Below, piece after piece: positions 22,254 to 29,994 of a DNA stretch of 30,831 bases. Below the pieces are notes generated by a model. It was not told where the DNA came from. It made no database searches and worked only from the letters and a program-made list of their open reading frames with translations. The first letter of the stretch is position 1. Every line of letters begins with the position of its first letter. Position numbers and translations under genes: made by a program. Source of the stretch: DASULK01 sp036278255 (lineage in GTDB: Bacteria > Actinomycetota > Actinomycetes > Mycobacteriales > Micromonosporaceae); the NCBI GenBank assembly GCA_036278255.1, contig DASULK010000077.1, positions 1 to 30,831 on the forward strand, written 5' to 3'.

Positions 22254-23323
22254 GCATCGCCGAGGTCCGCACCCACCGCCTCTCCGCCCCGCTGCACACC
22301 CCCTTCGTCACGGCGCTGCGGCGCGCCACCGTGGTGGAGACCCTGGTGGTGGAGGTCATCGACACCGACGGGCGGTCGGGCTTCGGTGAGGCCCCCGAGG
22401 TCTGGCGGGTGACGGGCGCGTCGGTCGCCGGCGCAGAGGAGTGCGTACGGTCCGTCCTCGGCCCGCTGATCACCGGCCGCGATCCGGACGAGGTGAACCG
22501 CCGCTGTGGCGAGGTTCAGGGGGCCGTGGCCGGCAACGAGGCGGCGAAGATGGCGGTCGATGTGGCGTTGCACGATCTCGCGGCCCGCCGGCTCGGTGTA
22601 CCGCTGGTCCGGCTGCTCGGGGGCACCGACCTGCGGGTGCCGACCGACGTGACGTTGTCCGCGGCCACGGCGGATGCCCTGGCTGAGGCGGCGAAGCTCC
22701 GCGTTGCGGAGGGGTTCACGGTGCTCAAGGTGAAGGTGGGCACCGACGCCGCCGGCGACCTGTCGCGGGTGCGGGCCATCCGGGCGGTGGTCGGCCCGGA
22801 CATCCGGATCCGCCTGGACGCCAATCAGGGCTGGACCCCGCGGGAGGCGGTCCGCATCCTGCGCGGCATCGAGGACGCGGGCCTCGACGTCGAACTGGTG
22901 GAGCAGCCGGTGCCCCGGTGGGATCTTGACGGGCTCGCGTGGGTCAGTGACCGGGTCGACGTGCCGGTCCTGGCCGACGAGGCGGTTTTCGGCGTACGGG
23001 ATCTGGTGGAGGTGATCCGCCGCCGCGCCGCGGACATGGTCAACGTCAAGCTCGCCAAGTGCGGTGGACTGTCGACCGCCCGTACCCTGCTCGGCCTCGC
23101 CGAAGCGCACCAGATGGGGACCATCGTCGGCTCCATGATGGAGAGTGAGATCGGGATCGGCGCGGCGGCCAGCCTGGCCGCGGCGTACGGCACCACGGCT
23201 GTGGCCGACCTGGATGCCGCCTGGTGGCTGGCCTCATCGCCGGTGCGGGGCGGGCTGCGTTACGACGGTGCGAGCGTCGTGCTGCCGCAGACGCCGGGGC
23301 TGGGGATCACCGGCCTATCCTGA
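22250..23323 (+). CDS. Dipeptide epimerase (L-Ala-D/L-Glu epimerase type), enolase superfamily
   Basis: A 357-aa enolase-superfamily enzyme of the muconate-lactonizing/dipeptide-epimerase branch. The capping domain is followed by a TIM barrel. LKVKVG gives the K160-x-K162 base, RLDANQGW (D190), LVEQPVP (E218) and LADEAVF (D243) are the Mg2+ ligands, and NVKLAKCGG (K267/K270) carries the opposite base. SMMESEIG (E298) and DLDAAWW (D320/D322) are typical of dipeptide epimerases, where the D-x-D binds the dipeptide amino group. The expected reaction is interconversion of L-Ala-D-Glu and L-Ala-L-Glu from recycled murein. All catalytic residues are present. The gene is followed by an NlpC/P60 gene, as in Bacillus ykfB-ykfC. 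Confidence 0.9.
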   Translation: MSIAEVRTHRLSAPLHTPFVTALRRATVVETLVVEVIDTDGRSGFGEAPEVWRVTGASVAGAEECVRSVLGPLITGRDPDEVNRRCGEVQGAVAGNEAAKMAVDVALHDLAARRLGVPLVRLLGGTDLRVPTDVTLSAATADALAEAAKLRVAEGFTVLKVKVGTDAAGDLSRVRAIRAVVGPDIRIRLDANQGWTPREAVRILRGIEDAGLDVELVEQPVPRWDLDGLAWVSDRVDVPVLADEAVFGVRDLVEVIRRRAADMVNVKLAKCGGLSTARTLLGLAEAHQMGTIVGSMMESEIGIGAAASLAAAYGTTAVADLDAAWWLASSPVRGGLRYDGASVVLPQTPGLGITGLS

Positions 23324-23342
23324 AATAAATATTCACTCCTTG

Positions 23343-23372
23343 TTGCCGGCCGGCAGTTTCTTTCCCTAGAGT
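23343..23372 (+). promoter_or_regulatory. Sigma-70-type promoter before the NlpC/P60 gene
   Basis: TTGCCG (23343-23348) and TAGAGT (23367-23372) have an 18-bp spacer, close to TTGACA/TATAAT, and sit in an AT-rich patch unlike the surrounding DNA. A start near 23379 would leave a short leader, which favours GTG 23404 over GTG 23386 as the translation start. The gene may therefore be transcribed independently of the epimerase. Confidence 0.55.
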
Positions 23373-23403
23373 CGTCCGGAACACGGTGAAGGTGAGGGGC
23401 CAC

Positions 23404-24324
23404 GTGACGCTGCGAGCAGGCCGGGAGGCCGTTGTCCGGGTCGCCGTCGCGACCCTGTGGGGCAGCCCGGAGAAGGTACGGTCGGTCGACACACCAGCGC
23501 TGGCCGTGCAACCGGACATCCCAGCATGGATTTCCGGCATGAACTCCGACCAGCAGGTCGGCGACTGCGTGCTCAGCCAACTGCTCCTCGGCGAACGGGT
23601 CCTCGTGACAGAGCTCCGGCCGGACGGTTGGGCACACATCGTCGCACTTGAGCAGTCCGCGCCGAAGCTCGACCCCCGCGGCTATCCCGGCTGGGTGCCG
23701 GCTGCGCAGCTCACCCCCGCCCCGGATCCGGAGCCGGAGGCGGCCCTCGTCGTCGACGCGACGGGCACCCATCTGCGGGCGAGGCCGGATGGAGCGGTGG
23801 TCCTGCCCCACGTCATCCTCGGCACCCGACTGACCCCCGCCGGTCTGGTTGAGGACGGATGGCGGCCGGTGCGGGTCCCCGGCCGCGACCGGCCGCTGTG
23901 GCTGCCGGACACCCATCTCGTACCGATCCCGGCCGGGCCCCCCACCGCTGACGAGGTGCTGGCCACCGCGAAACGGTTGACCGAGGTCACCTACATCTGG
24001 GGTGGGGTATCGACGTACGGCCTCGACTGCTCCGGCCTGGTGCACCTGGTGTGGCGGCGGCTGGGTGTCCGGTTGCCGCGCGACGCCCATGACCAGGCGG
24101 CGGCGACCACCGCGGTGACGCTGGGCGAGGAACGCCCCGGTGACCTCTACTTCTTCGCCCGACCGGATCGCCGGATCCACCACATCGGCATCGTCACCAC
24201 CCCGCCCGGCGCGGGCACGGGCCGGCGGATGCTCGACGCCTGCTACGTCCGGAGGAAGGTCAACGACCTGCCGCTGTCGGCCGACCGGGTCGAGACCCTG
24301 GTCGCCGCCCACCGCGTCAGTTGA
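23404..24324 (+). CDS. NlpC/P60 cysteine peptidase with SH3-like domains, YkfC-like
   Basis: A 306-aa peptidase. From about residue 10 to 175 come two SH3-like regions (VAVATLWGSPEKVRSVD; DATGTHLRARPDG), then the NlpC/P60 domain with YIWGGVSTYGLDCSGLVH (catalytic Cys about 209), RLPRDAHDQAA, GDLYFF and HHIGIV (catalytic His about 259/260). The order matches Bacillus YkfC, a gamma-D-glutamyl-L-diamino-acid endopeptidase that cleaves murein peptides to release L-Ala-gamma-D-Glu. There is no signal peptide, in line with a cytoplasmic recycling role, and its product is the substrate of the upstream epimerase. GTG 23404 is preferred because AGGGG lies 4 nt upstream; GTG 23386 would add six residues. 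Confidence 0.88.
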   Translation: MTLRAGREAVVRVAVATLWGSPEKVRSVDTPALAVQPDIPAWISGMNSDQQVGDCVLSQLLLGERVLVTELRPDGWAHIVALEQSAPKLDPRGYPGWVPAAQLTPAPDPEPEAALVVDATGTHLRARPDGAVVLPHVILGTRLTPAGLVEDGWRPVRVPGRDRPLWLPDTHLVPIPAGPPTADEVLATAKRLTEVTYIWGGVSTYGLDCSGLVHLVWRRLGVRLPRDAHDQAAATTAVTLGEERPGDLYFFARPDRRIHHIGIVTTPPGAGTGRRMLDACYVRRKVNDLPLSADRVETLVAAHRVS

Positions 24325-24354
24325 CCACCCGCCCCGGCGCGGTGATTCGGCCGC

Positions 24355-25350
24355 TCAGGGCTTAAGGCCGGCCACCGCGCGGCGACGGTCCCGGGCGGAT
24401 TTGACCAGACTGGCCACGGTCGAGAGGGCCAGGGTGCCGAGAATGACGGTCAGGGAGAGCCAGATCGGGATGTGCGGGGCCCATGACACATCCTCGCCCC
24501 CGTTGATGAACGACAGGCTGTTGTCGGCCAGTGCCTCCAGAATCAGCTTGATCCCGATGAAACCGAGCACCACCGCGAGTCCGATATTGAGGTAGACCAG
24601 CCGGTCGAGCAGGCCGCCGAGCAGGAAGTAGAGCTGGCGCAGGCCCATCAGGGCGAAGACGTTGGCGGTGAAGACGAGATAGGGCTCCTGGGTGATACCG
24701 AAGATCGCCGGGATGGAGTCGAGAGCGAAAATGAGGTCGGTCGTACCGATCGCGATCATCACGATGAGCATCGGAGTGAAGAGCAGCCGGTTGTTCTGCC
24801 GGACCGTAAGTTGGGCCCCGGAGTAGTCCCGCGACAGTGGCAGGACCCGTCGGCTCCACCGGATCAGCACGTTCTCGGTGAACTCGTCGTCGGAGTCGCT
24901 CTGCCGGGCGAGACTGATCGCCGTGTAGATAAGGAACGCCCCGAAGAGGTAGAAGACCCAGGAGAAGCGGGAGATCAGAGCGGCGCCGGCAGCGATGAAC
25001 CCACCTCGCATGACCAACGCCAGGACGATGCCGATAAGCAGCACCTTCTGCTGATACTGCCGTGGCACCGCGAAGCGGCTCATGATGATGACGAAGACGA
25101 AGAGGTTATCCACCGACAGGCTGTACTCGGTCAACCATCCGGTGTAGAACTCCCCCGCCGGGGTACCGCCCCACCCGATCCAGATGCCGCCACCGAAGAG
25201 CAGCGCCAGGCTGACATAGAAGCCGACCCAGAGGCTCGACTCGCGCAGGCTCGGCTCGTGCGGCCGCCGACCGATGATCAGAAGGTCGACGGTGAGGAGC
25301 ACCGCCAGCGCGATCAGGGTCCCGACCCACACCCCGGTGGACACGTTCAA
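24355..25350 (-). CDS. TerC/Alx-family integral membrane protein, likely Mn2+ exporter
   Basis: A 331-aa TerC-superfamily membrane protein with about nine spans. Family hallmarks are WLTEYSLSVDNLFVFVIIMS in the first half and TDLIFALDSIPAIFGITQEP in the second; each contains a conserved aspartate thought to bind metal within the membrane. Alx/MntP-like relatives export manganese, and the yybP-ykoY element upstream strongly supports that here. Related proteins were named for tellurite resistance, but no tellurite genes are nearby. TTG 25350 is used: GGAGG lies 6 nt upstream. A GTG at 25344 would shorten it by two residues. The gene is convergent with the NlpC/P60 gene. Confidence 0.92.
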   Translation of the reverse strand: MNVSTGVWVGTLIALAVLLTVDLLIIGRRPHEPSLRESSLWVGFYVSLALLFGGGIWIGWGGTPAGEFYTGWLTEYSLSVDNLFVFVIIMSRFAVPRQYQQKVLLIGIVLALVMRGGFIAAGAALISRFSWVFYLFGAFLIYTAISLARQSDSDDEFTENVLIRWSRRVLPLSRDYSGAQLTVRQNNRLLFTPMLIVMIAIGTTDLIFALDSIPAIFGITQEPYLVFTANVFALMGLRQLYFLLGGLLDRLVYLNIGLAVVLGFIGIKLILEALADNSLSFINGGEDVSWAPHIPIWLSLTVILGTLALSTVASLVKSARDRRRAVAGLKP

Positions 25351-25433
25351 CTCAAACCTCCGGCAGGCACGTCGACACCGCGGACCCGCGCGTGCTCAGG
25401 GGCGCATCATCCGAGGGGCGGTGTTGGCTGACT

Positions 25434-25569
25434 GTCGGAGGTCTCTTCCGTCACCGCTCTGCAGGGGATCTGCGGTGCGGTGACCGACGGTGCCGGGTCA
25501 CCGGCCAACTCACGCTGGCAGGCGGCCGTGCTGACGACACCGCTGCTGGGGAATACTCCCCTCCTTGAC
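25434..25569 (-). promoter_or_regulatory. yybP-ykoY manganese riboswitch upstream of the terC-type gene
   Basis: Read on the minus strand, the element begins GTCAAGGAGGGGAGTA, has GTGTCGTCAGCACGG and ends GGAAGAGACCTCCGAC. These are the two conserved loop regions of yybP-ykoY RNAs (GGGGAGUA and G-A-G-A-C-C-U). The P1 ends pair: GGAGG (25560-25564) with CCUCC (25437-25441), and GUC (25567-25569) with GAC (25434-25436), with an AA bulge. Length about 136 nt and position about 84 nt before the terC TTG are as expected. In characterised members Mn2+ binding turns expression on. The distance to the ribosome site and GC-rich sequence between leave room for either a termination or a translation switch. 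Confidence 0.88.
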
Positions 25570-25758
25570 TCCCATTCTTCACCATCTCCCCGGCCGGATG
25601 CGCGCCGGGTGGTATGCCACATTCGCTAGATCTTCCTAGGAAGATGGGTTGCTGGCCAGATTCCCCGAACCGGACACTCCTAGCCCCGGAGGATTCGGCG
25701 GCCAAGCGGACCTGCAAGACTCGCCGAATGGTGGCCTGACCCCCGCTTCCGCACAGGC
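25570..25758. promoter_or_regulatory. Upstream region of the riboswitch with a 16-bp palindrome
   Basis: ATCTTCCTAGGAAGAT (25630-25645) is a perfect palindrome about 60 bp upstream of the riboswitch, in a position suited to an operator or a promoter-overlapping site for the terC transcript. It lacks a loop, so it is not a terminator. No protein can be assigned. No gene is visible in this stretch. Confidence 0.45.
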
Positions 25759-26646
25759 CTAGCGCCAATGACGCAGTGCGCCGGACGACACCCCCCACGG
25801 TTGTCCGGCCGGCACCCGTTCCAGCACGCCACCGGCGAAGACGTCATAGAGCGGCAACGATCGGAGATGGACGTAGCCGATGTGGCAGTCGCAGCTCGTC
25901 AGGGGGCAGGAGCGAGGTAGCAGGGCCGCCCGGTATGAGCCGTCGTAGAGATTGCCCAGGGGCGTATCCACGAAATGGCAGCGCCGCACCTCGCCGTCCC
26001 CCCGCACCGAAACGACGCTCTCGCCGGTCCGGCAGCCCACCCCGGCGGACCGGTGCGGCCGGACGCTGTAACCGAAGAGCGGGTCAATCTCCAGCCAGGC
26101 GGCCTCTTCCTCGCGCGGATAGTGGTGCCCGTCAGCGGCGTTGATCCACACGTAGATCTCGTCGGGCAGTGCGGCCCGCAGGGCGCGCGCCTCATCGAGG
26201 TGCTCCGGCAGCCCGACAATGCCGACGGAGTGGCGTACGCCCAGACCACGCAGGTCGGCGCAGCGCTGCAGGAAGGCCGACTGCGCCACCTGGCCCGGAT
26301 GGTACGTCGCCCAGAGCGCTACCCGGTGCCGGTCGGCGTCGGCCAACCAGTCCAGCCGGCAGGCGAGGTTGGTCTGGATCGCCACCCGGTCCAGATGCGG
26401 CAACCGGGAAAGCTGGACCAGCGCCTGCCGGTACCAGGAACGGGTCAGCCCTTCTCCCCACGGCGTGAAGAGAATGGAGAGCCGGTCACCGTGCGGGTTG
26501 CGGATGACCCAGTCGACGAAACGCTCCAGCGCCGCCCGGTCGGCCCGCAACTGCTCACGGTTGTCACGGCGCTTGGCGAACGGACAGTAGTGGCAGTCGT
26601 AGTTGCAGCTCGCCAACGGACCACGGTAGAGCACGGAGAGATTCAT
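25759..26646 (-). CDS. STM4011-family radical SAM protein
   Basis: A 295-aa radical SAM protein. MNLSVLYRGPLASCNYDCHY places the [4Fe-4S] motif C-x3-C-x2-C (CNYDCHYC) at the very start. A TIM-barrel core with FTPWGEGLTRSWY and VAIQTNLAC follows. A C-terminal cysteine-rich, SPASM-like segment (VGCRTGESVVS, VRRCHFVDTPLGNLYDGSYR, SCPLTSCDCHIGY) suggests an auxiliary cluster or metal site, as in enzymes that modify peptides or proteins. It is the last gene of a five-gene operon. The ATG at 26646 overlaps the STM4012 stop by 4 bp, which decides this start over the in-frame 26697. Substrate and reaction are unknown. Confidence 0.88.
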   Translation of the reverse strand: MNLSVLYRGPLASCNYDCHYCPFAKRRDNREQLRADRAALERFVDWVIRNPHGDRLSILFTPWGEGLTRSWYRQALVQLSRLPHLDRVAIQTNLACRLDWLADADRHRVALWATYHPGQVAQSAFLQRCADLRGLGVRHSVGIVGLPEHLDEARALRAALPDEIYVWINAADGHHYPREEEAAWLEIDPLFGYSVRPHRSAGVGCRTGESVVSVRGDGEVRRCHFVDTPLGNLYDGSYRAALLPRSCPLTSCDCHIGYVHLRSLPLYDVFAGGVLERVPAGQPWGVSSGALRHWR

Positions 26647-28001
26647 CGTGGCGTGTACTCCCTCATCGCGGCACGTACCGGTCCAGAGACCAGCCACGGG
26701 CCGATCGCATCGGAGCGCTCAAGCCCGGCGTCGGTGAGAACCATCCGGCCGGGCTGCGCATCGAGCCAGCCGCGCTCGGCGAGCACCGCAAGCTGCGGGA
26801 AGTCGTCGCAGACCGCCGTACCGAACCGGTGCCGGTATCCGGCCGTGTCCAGCCCCTCCGTCCGCAGCAGCGACTTCACCAGCCAACGGCGGCGCTGCTC
26901 CACACCGTCAAGCCGGAATCCGACCTCCGCCACGTCGAAGTCCGCCGCCGGGCGGCGCAGGTAGTCGTCGATGATGGCGCGCACCTGACCGACCCCGACC
27001 GCATAGTCGAAGGAGTAGTGCAGGTCGGTGGTATAGGAGCGGGCACCGCAGCCGAGCCCCACCATGCCGTCGTCCTGACAGCAGTAGCCCGGGCCGCCGT
27101 CGTCGGGCAGGTCGGCTCGTCGGAAGTGCCGCAGGGAGAGCTGCCGGTAGCCGGCTGCACGCAACGTGTCCCGCCCCTGCCGGTAGAGCGTCAACCGCTG
27201 GTCGTCCCAAGCCGGATCCCTGTCTGCGGCAAACGGAGCCACCCCGCCAGTCACCGTTGGCCCAGGCGACCCGCGCCGGGCCAGACCGGTGAGCCGACGA
27301 ACGTAAAGCGGATACAGGAACAGCTCCTCCGGCCGCCAGCGCAACGCCGCCGACAGGGAACGCGCCCAGGTCTGCGCGGTCTGACCGGGGATCCCGTAGA
27401 TCAGGTCGAGGTTGAGGACCGGAATCTCGTACGCCCGCAGAGTCGTCAACGCCCGCTCGACCTCTGCCCGCCGCTGCGGGCGGCCCACGGTCCGTGACTC
27501 AGAGTCGAGGAAACTCTGCACACCGATGCTGATCCGGGTGGTGCCATGCTCGGCGAGCACCCGGATACGGTCCGCGGTGGCGGTGGCGGGCGATGTCTCC
27601 ACGGCCGTCGGCACCGCGCCCAACCCGACGCCGAACCGGGCGAGGAGATCGAACAGTTTCGCCAACTCGTCGGCGGTGAGATAGGTGGGGGTGCCACCGC
27701 CGAACGCGACCCGAGCAACCTGGAAGGTACCCAGAGCGGCGCGCACCCGCTCCGCCTGCCGACCCAGTTGGGCCAGGTAGGCGCTGACCTGCTCCTCCGG
27801 CGGGTTAGCCCGGGTGAAGAGGTTGCAGAAGCCGCACCGCATCTCGCAGAACGGGAGATGCAGGTAGAGGAAGAGCGCATCACGCTTCTCCTCCGCCCAG
27901 ATCTTCCGTAGGGCGGGCCGCGGATGCAGCGGCCGGTACGCCGTCTTGTGCGGATAGGCGTACAGATAGCCCTGGTACGGCGAGCCGTCCAAAATAGTCA
28001 C
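26643..28001 (-). CDS. STM4012-family radical SAM protein (HemN-like)
   Basis: A 452-aa radical SAM protein related to HemN/HemW coproporphyrinogen dehydrogenases. YLHLPFCEMRCGFCNLFTRA has the C-x3-C-x2-C cluster motif about residues 52-59. VAFGGGTPTYLT, TRISIGVQSFLDSESRTVGR and LDLIYGIPGQTAQTWARSL are the HemN-type barrel signatures. The C-terminal part (GYCCQDDGMVGLGCGARSYT and the wHTH-like tail) corresponds to the HemN C-terminal domain. In the porphyrin enzymes two SAM molecules are used; the substrate here is not haem-related as far as context shows, since no haem genes are present. It overlaps both neighbours by 4 bp (stop/start ATGA), so expression is coupled. Confidence 0.9.
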   Translation of the reverse strand: MTILDGSPYQGYLYAYPHKTAYRPLHPRPALRKIWAEEKRDALFLYLHLPFCEMRCGFCNLFTRANPPEEQVSAYLAQLGRQAERVRAALGTFQVARVAFGGGTPTYLTADELAKLFDLLARFGVGLGAVPTAVETSPATATADRIRVLAEHGTTRISIGVQSFLDSESRTVGRPQRRAEVERALTTLRAYEIPVLNLDLIYGIPGQTAQTWARSLSAALRWRPEELFLYPLYVRRLTGLARRGSPGPTVTGGVAPFAADRDPAWDDQRLTLYRQGRDTLRAAGYRQLSLRHFRRADLPDDGGPGYCCQDDGMVGLGCGARSYTTDLHYSFDYAVGVGQVRAIIDDYLRRPAADFDVAEVGFRLDGVEQRRRWLVKSLLRTEGLDTAGYRHRFGTAVCDDFPQLAVLAERGWLDAQPGRMVLTDAGLERSDAIGPWLVSGPVRAAMREYTPR

Positions 28002-28822
28002 TGCCAGTCTCCCGGTTCTCCCCAGTCCCCTGGTTCAAGCACGAACTGGGCGTACGGCACCGTCCACACCACGTCGTGGCCGAACCGGTGGCCGATGTGG
28101 CCCTCCTCGCCGTACGCGGTCCCATGGTCGGAGCAGAGCAGCACCAGGCAAGGCCTGCCGCGAGAGGTGGCCAGGGCGAAGAGGCGGCCGATGTGCCGGT
28201 CGACGTACTCCAGCGCGGCCGCGTGGCTGGCCCGGCTGTCGCGTTGGGCACCGGGCAGATAGTGCCGATTGGGTTGGTGCATCGCGGCGATGTTGACGAA
28301 GAGGAAGAGGGGCTGCCGCTCCGGCACCCGGGGCGTGATGTCGGCGATCCGGTCGAGCTGCGCCTCGAAGCAGGCCGGGGAGGTCACGCCGAACTCCGGC
28401 TCCCAGTGCGCCTCGGCGAAGAGCGCCGGCAGCACCCGGCCCAGTGGGGAGCTGAGGTTGAAGAACCCGACACCGCCGATGCAGACGGTGTGATAGCCGG
28501 CGGAGTTCAATGCGGCCACCACATCGGGGGCGTCGAAGACCCAGGTCTCCTCCGTGGTGCTCTCGCTGCCGGGGAAGGCCGCTGCGAAGAGCCGGGGGTG
28601 CGGGCCCGGGGTGGTCGGGGTGGGGAGGAACCCCGCGAAGAACGCCTGGTGCGCCGCGTAGGTGAAGCTCGCCGGGCTGTGCCGGCGTTCCCAGCGACCG
28701 CCGGGTAACGCCCGTGCCAGGTTGGGGGTCCGCCCGGTCGCCATCAGCTCGGCTGCGACGTCGTAGCGGAGCGTATCCAACGTGACGAAGAGCAGGTCGT
28801 GGCTGCCGATCAGCTTCTTCAC
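27998..28822 (-). CDS. STM4013/SEN3800-family hydrolase (alkaline phosphatase superfamily)
   Basis: A 274-aa protein with a sulfatase/phosphopentomutase-like fold. LLFVTLDTLRYDVAAE holds the first metal-binding Asp and the likely nucleophile Thr. LFLFVNIAAMHQPNRHY and LVLLCSDHGTAYGEEGHIGH give the D-H and H residues of the second metal site. Such proteins cleave or transfer phosphate, sulfate or phospho-alcohol groups, or isomerise phosphosugars. No signal peptide or membrane span is visible, so it is probably cytoplasmic. GTG 28822 is chosen because it overlaps the STM4014 stop as GTGA; GTG 28831 is in frame nearby. The stop overlaps STM4012. Confidence 0.87.
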   Translation of the reverse strand: MKKLIGSHDLLFVTLDTLRYDVAAELMATGRTPNLARALPGGRWERRHSPASFTYAAHQAFFAGFLPTPTTPGPHPRLFAAAFPGSESTTEETWVFDAPDVVAALNSAGYHTVCIGGVGFFNLSSPLGRVLPALFAEAHWEPEFGVTSPACFEAQLDRIADITPRVPERQPLFLFVNIAAMHQPNRHYLPGAQRDSRASHAAALEYVDRHIGRLFALATSRGRPCLVLLCSDHGTAYGEEGHIGHRFGHDVVWTVPYAQFVLEPGDWGEPGDWQ

Positions 28823-29994
28823 GCCGCCCACCCCGGCCGGAGCGCCGCTGGGCGCACCCCGGGCGCCGGCGCCCCCGACCGCTCCGAGGAGGAGACTCCC
28901 GCCAAACCCGTCACCCGCTGGGCGGCGAAACGTCCGCTCCGCAGAGCATGCAGTTCGGTCTCGTAGCTGTCCCGTCCGGCGGCATCCCGCAGGCCGGGCA
29001 GCAGGTCACCGAAGGCGTTCACCTCGGCCACCACGTGCCGTCGAAAATCGGTGCCGATCAGCAGGTCGACACCGACGTGCAGGCTGGCTGGAAAGCAGGC
29101 GGCCGCCCGTACGCAGGTGTCCAGCGCCGCGGCGTACCGGGCGGGTTCCATCGCCGCGCGCAGGGCTGCCAGATCTCCCCGCTGATTGCCCAGATGCAGA
29201 TTGGTCAACGGACTGCGGCTGGCTCGGACCACGACGTGGGTCGGCTCCCCCGCAACCACCAGCACCCGCAGGTCCACCGTGCGCCCGCCGATCCCCACCT
29301 TGGGAAACCACCGTTCGACGTGCAGACCGTCGGGGGCCAGGCGGTCGACGATGGTTGCCACCTCCGACTCGCTGCGGTAGCTGCGCACCCGCAGCGAATT
29401 GAACAGGCCGTTATCAGTCAGCTCCACCGAGGTGGTCGCCTGCACCCGCCCCCGCCCTACCTGCAGAGCGAGCACCCCGGAGGCCGATGATCCGTGCGTC
29501 GGCTTGACGAATACCCGGGACCAGCCCGCCGACCGCATCGCTGCACGCAGGTCTCCGTAGTCGCCGGGCTGGACCAACAAGGCCGGCGGGACCGGCACAC
29601 CGCCGCGGCTCAACCGGCGGTGGCAGGCACCCTTGTCGAAGAAGGTGGCGACATCATCCGGGTCGTTGAGCAGGGTCGCGTCCGCTGCGGCCGCGGCTGC
29701 GGTGAGCCGACGCAGGGCGGCGCACATGCCCCGGTACCAGGCCGCCATCCCGATGATCTCGCCATGGCGGGCCGGGATGGCAGCGCCTCGCAGCAGCCGG
29801 TCAACCTCGTTGTCCTCGCCGGGTGAGTCGATCCGCACCAGCGTGGATCGCGGTAACCGCACCGGACCGGTGGCGAGTCGCCGCCACGGCAACACCGCGG
29901 TAGTCAGGCCGAAGCGGGCCGCAGCCGCACAGAATCCGCTGACCCGCCGATTTCCGGGGTTACCGACCACCACCAGCGGCGCAACGACAGTCAC
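28819..29994 (-). CDS. STM4014-family ATP-grasp-like protein
   Basis: A 391-aa cytoplasmic protein. The middle and C-terminal parts read as an ATP-grasp fold: VFVKPTHGSSASGVLALQVG for the nucleotide-binding lysine and glycine-rich loop, VDLRVLVVAGEPTHVVVRAS for the second strand, and VVAEVNAFGD with the metal-binding Glu/Asn. ATP-grasp enzymes ligate a carboxylate to an amine, thiol or similar through an acyl-phosphate. The N-terminal part (PLVVVGNPGNRRVSGF) resembles their usual pre-ATP domain. Its GTG start overlaps the STM4015 stop (GTGA, 29991-29994) and its stop overlaps STM4013. The last 35 residues are low-complexity Ala/Pro/Arg and may be dispensable. Confidence 0.85.
   Translation of the reverse strand: MTVVAPLVVVGNPGNRRVSGFCAAAARFGLTTAVLPWRRLATGPVRLPRSTLVRIDSPGEDNEVDRLLRGAAIPARHGEIIGMAAWYRGMCAALRRLTAAAAAADATLLNDPDDVATFFDKGACHRRLSRGGVPVPPALLVQPGDYGDLRAAMRSAGWSRVFVKPTHGSSASGVLALQVGRGRVQATTSVELTDNGLFNSLRVRSYRSESEVATIVDRLAPDGLHVERWFPKVGIGGRTVDLRVLVVAGEPTHVVVRASRSPLTNLHLGNQRGDLAALRAAMEPARYAAALDTCVRAAACFPASLHVGVDLLIGTDFRRHVVAEVNAFGDLLPGLRDAAGRDSYETELHALRSGRFAAQRVTGLAGVSSSERSGAPAPGVRPAALRPGWAA

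Noticed and set aside
24355..25350. Tellurite-resistance operon
   Set aside because: Only a TerC homologue is present with no terZABDEF genes, and the manganese riboswitch offers a better explanation.
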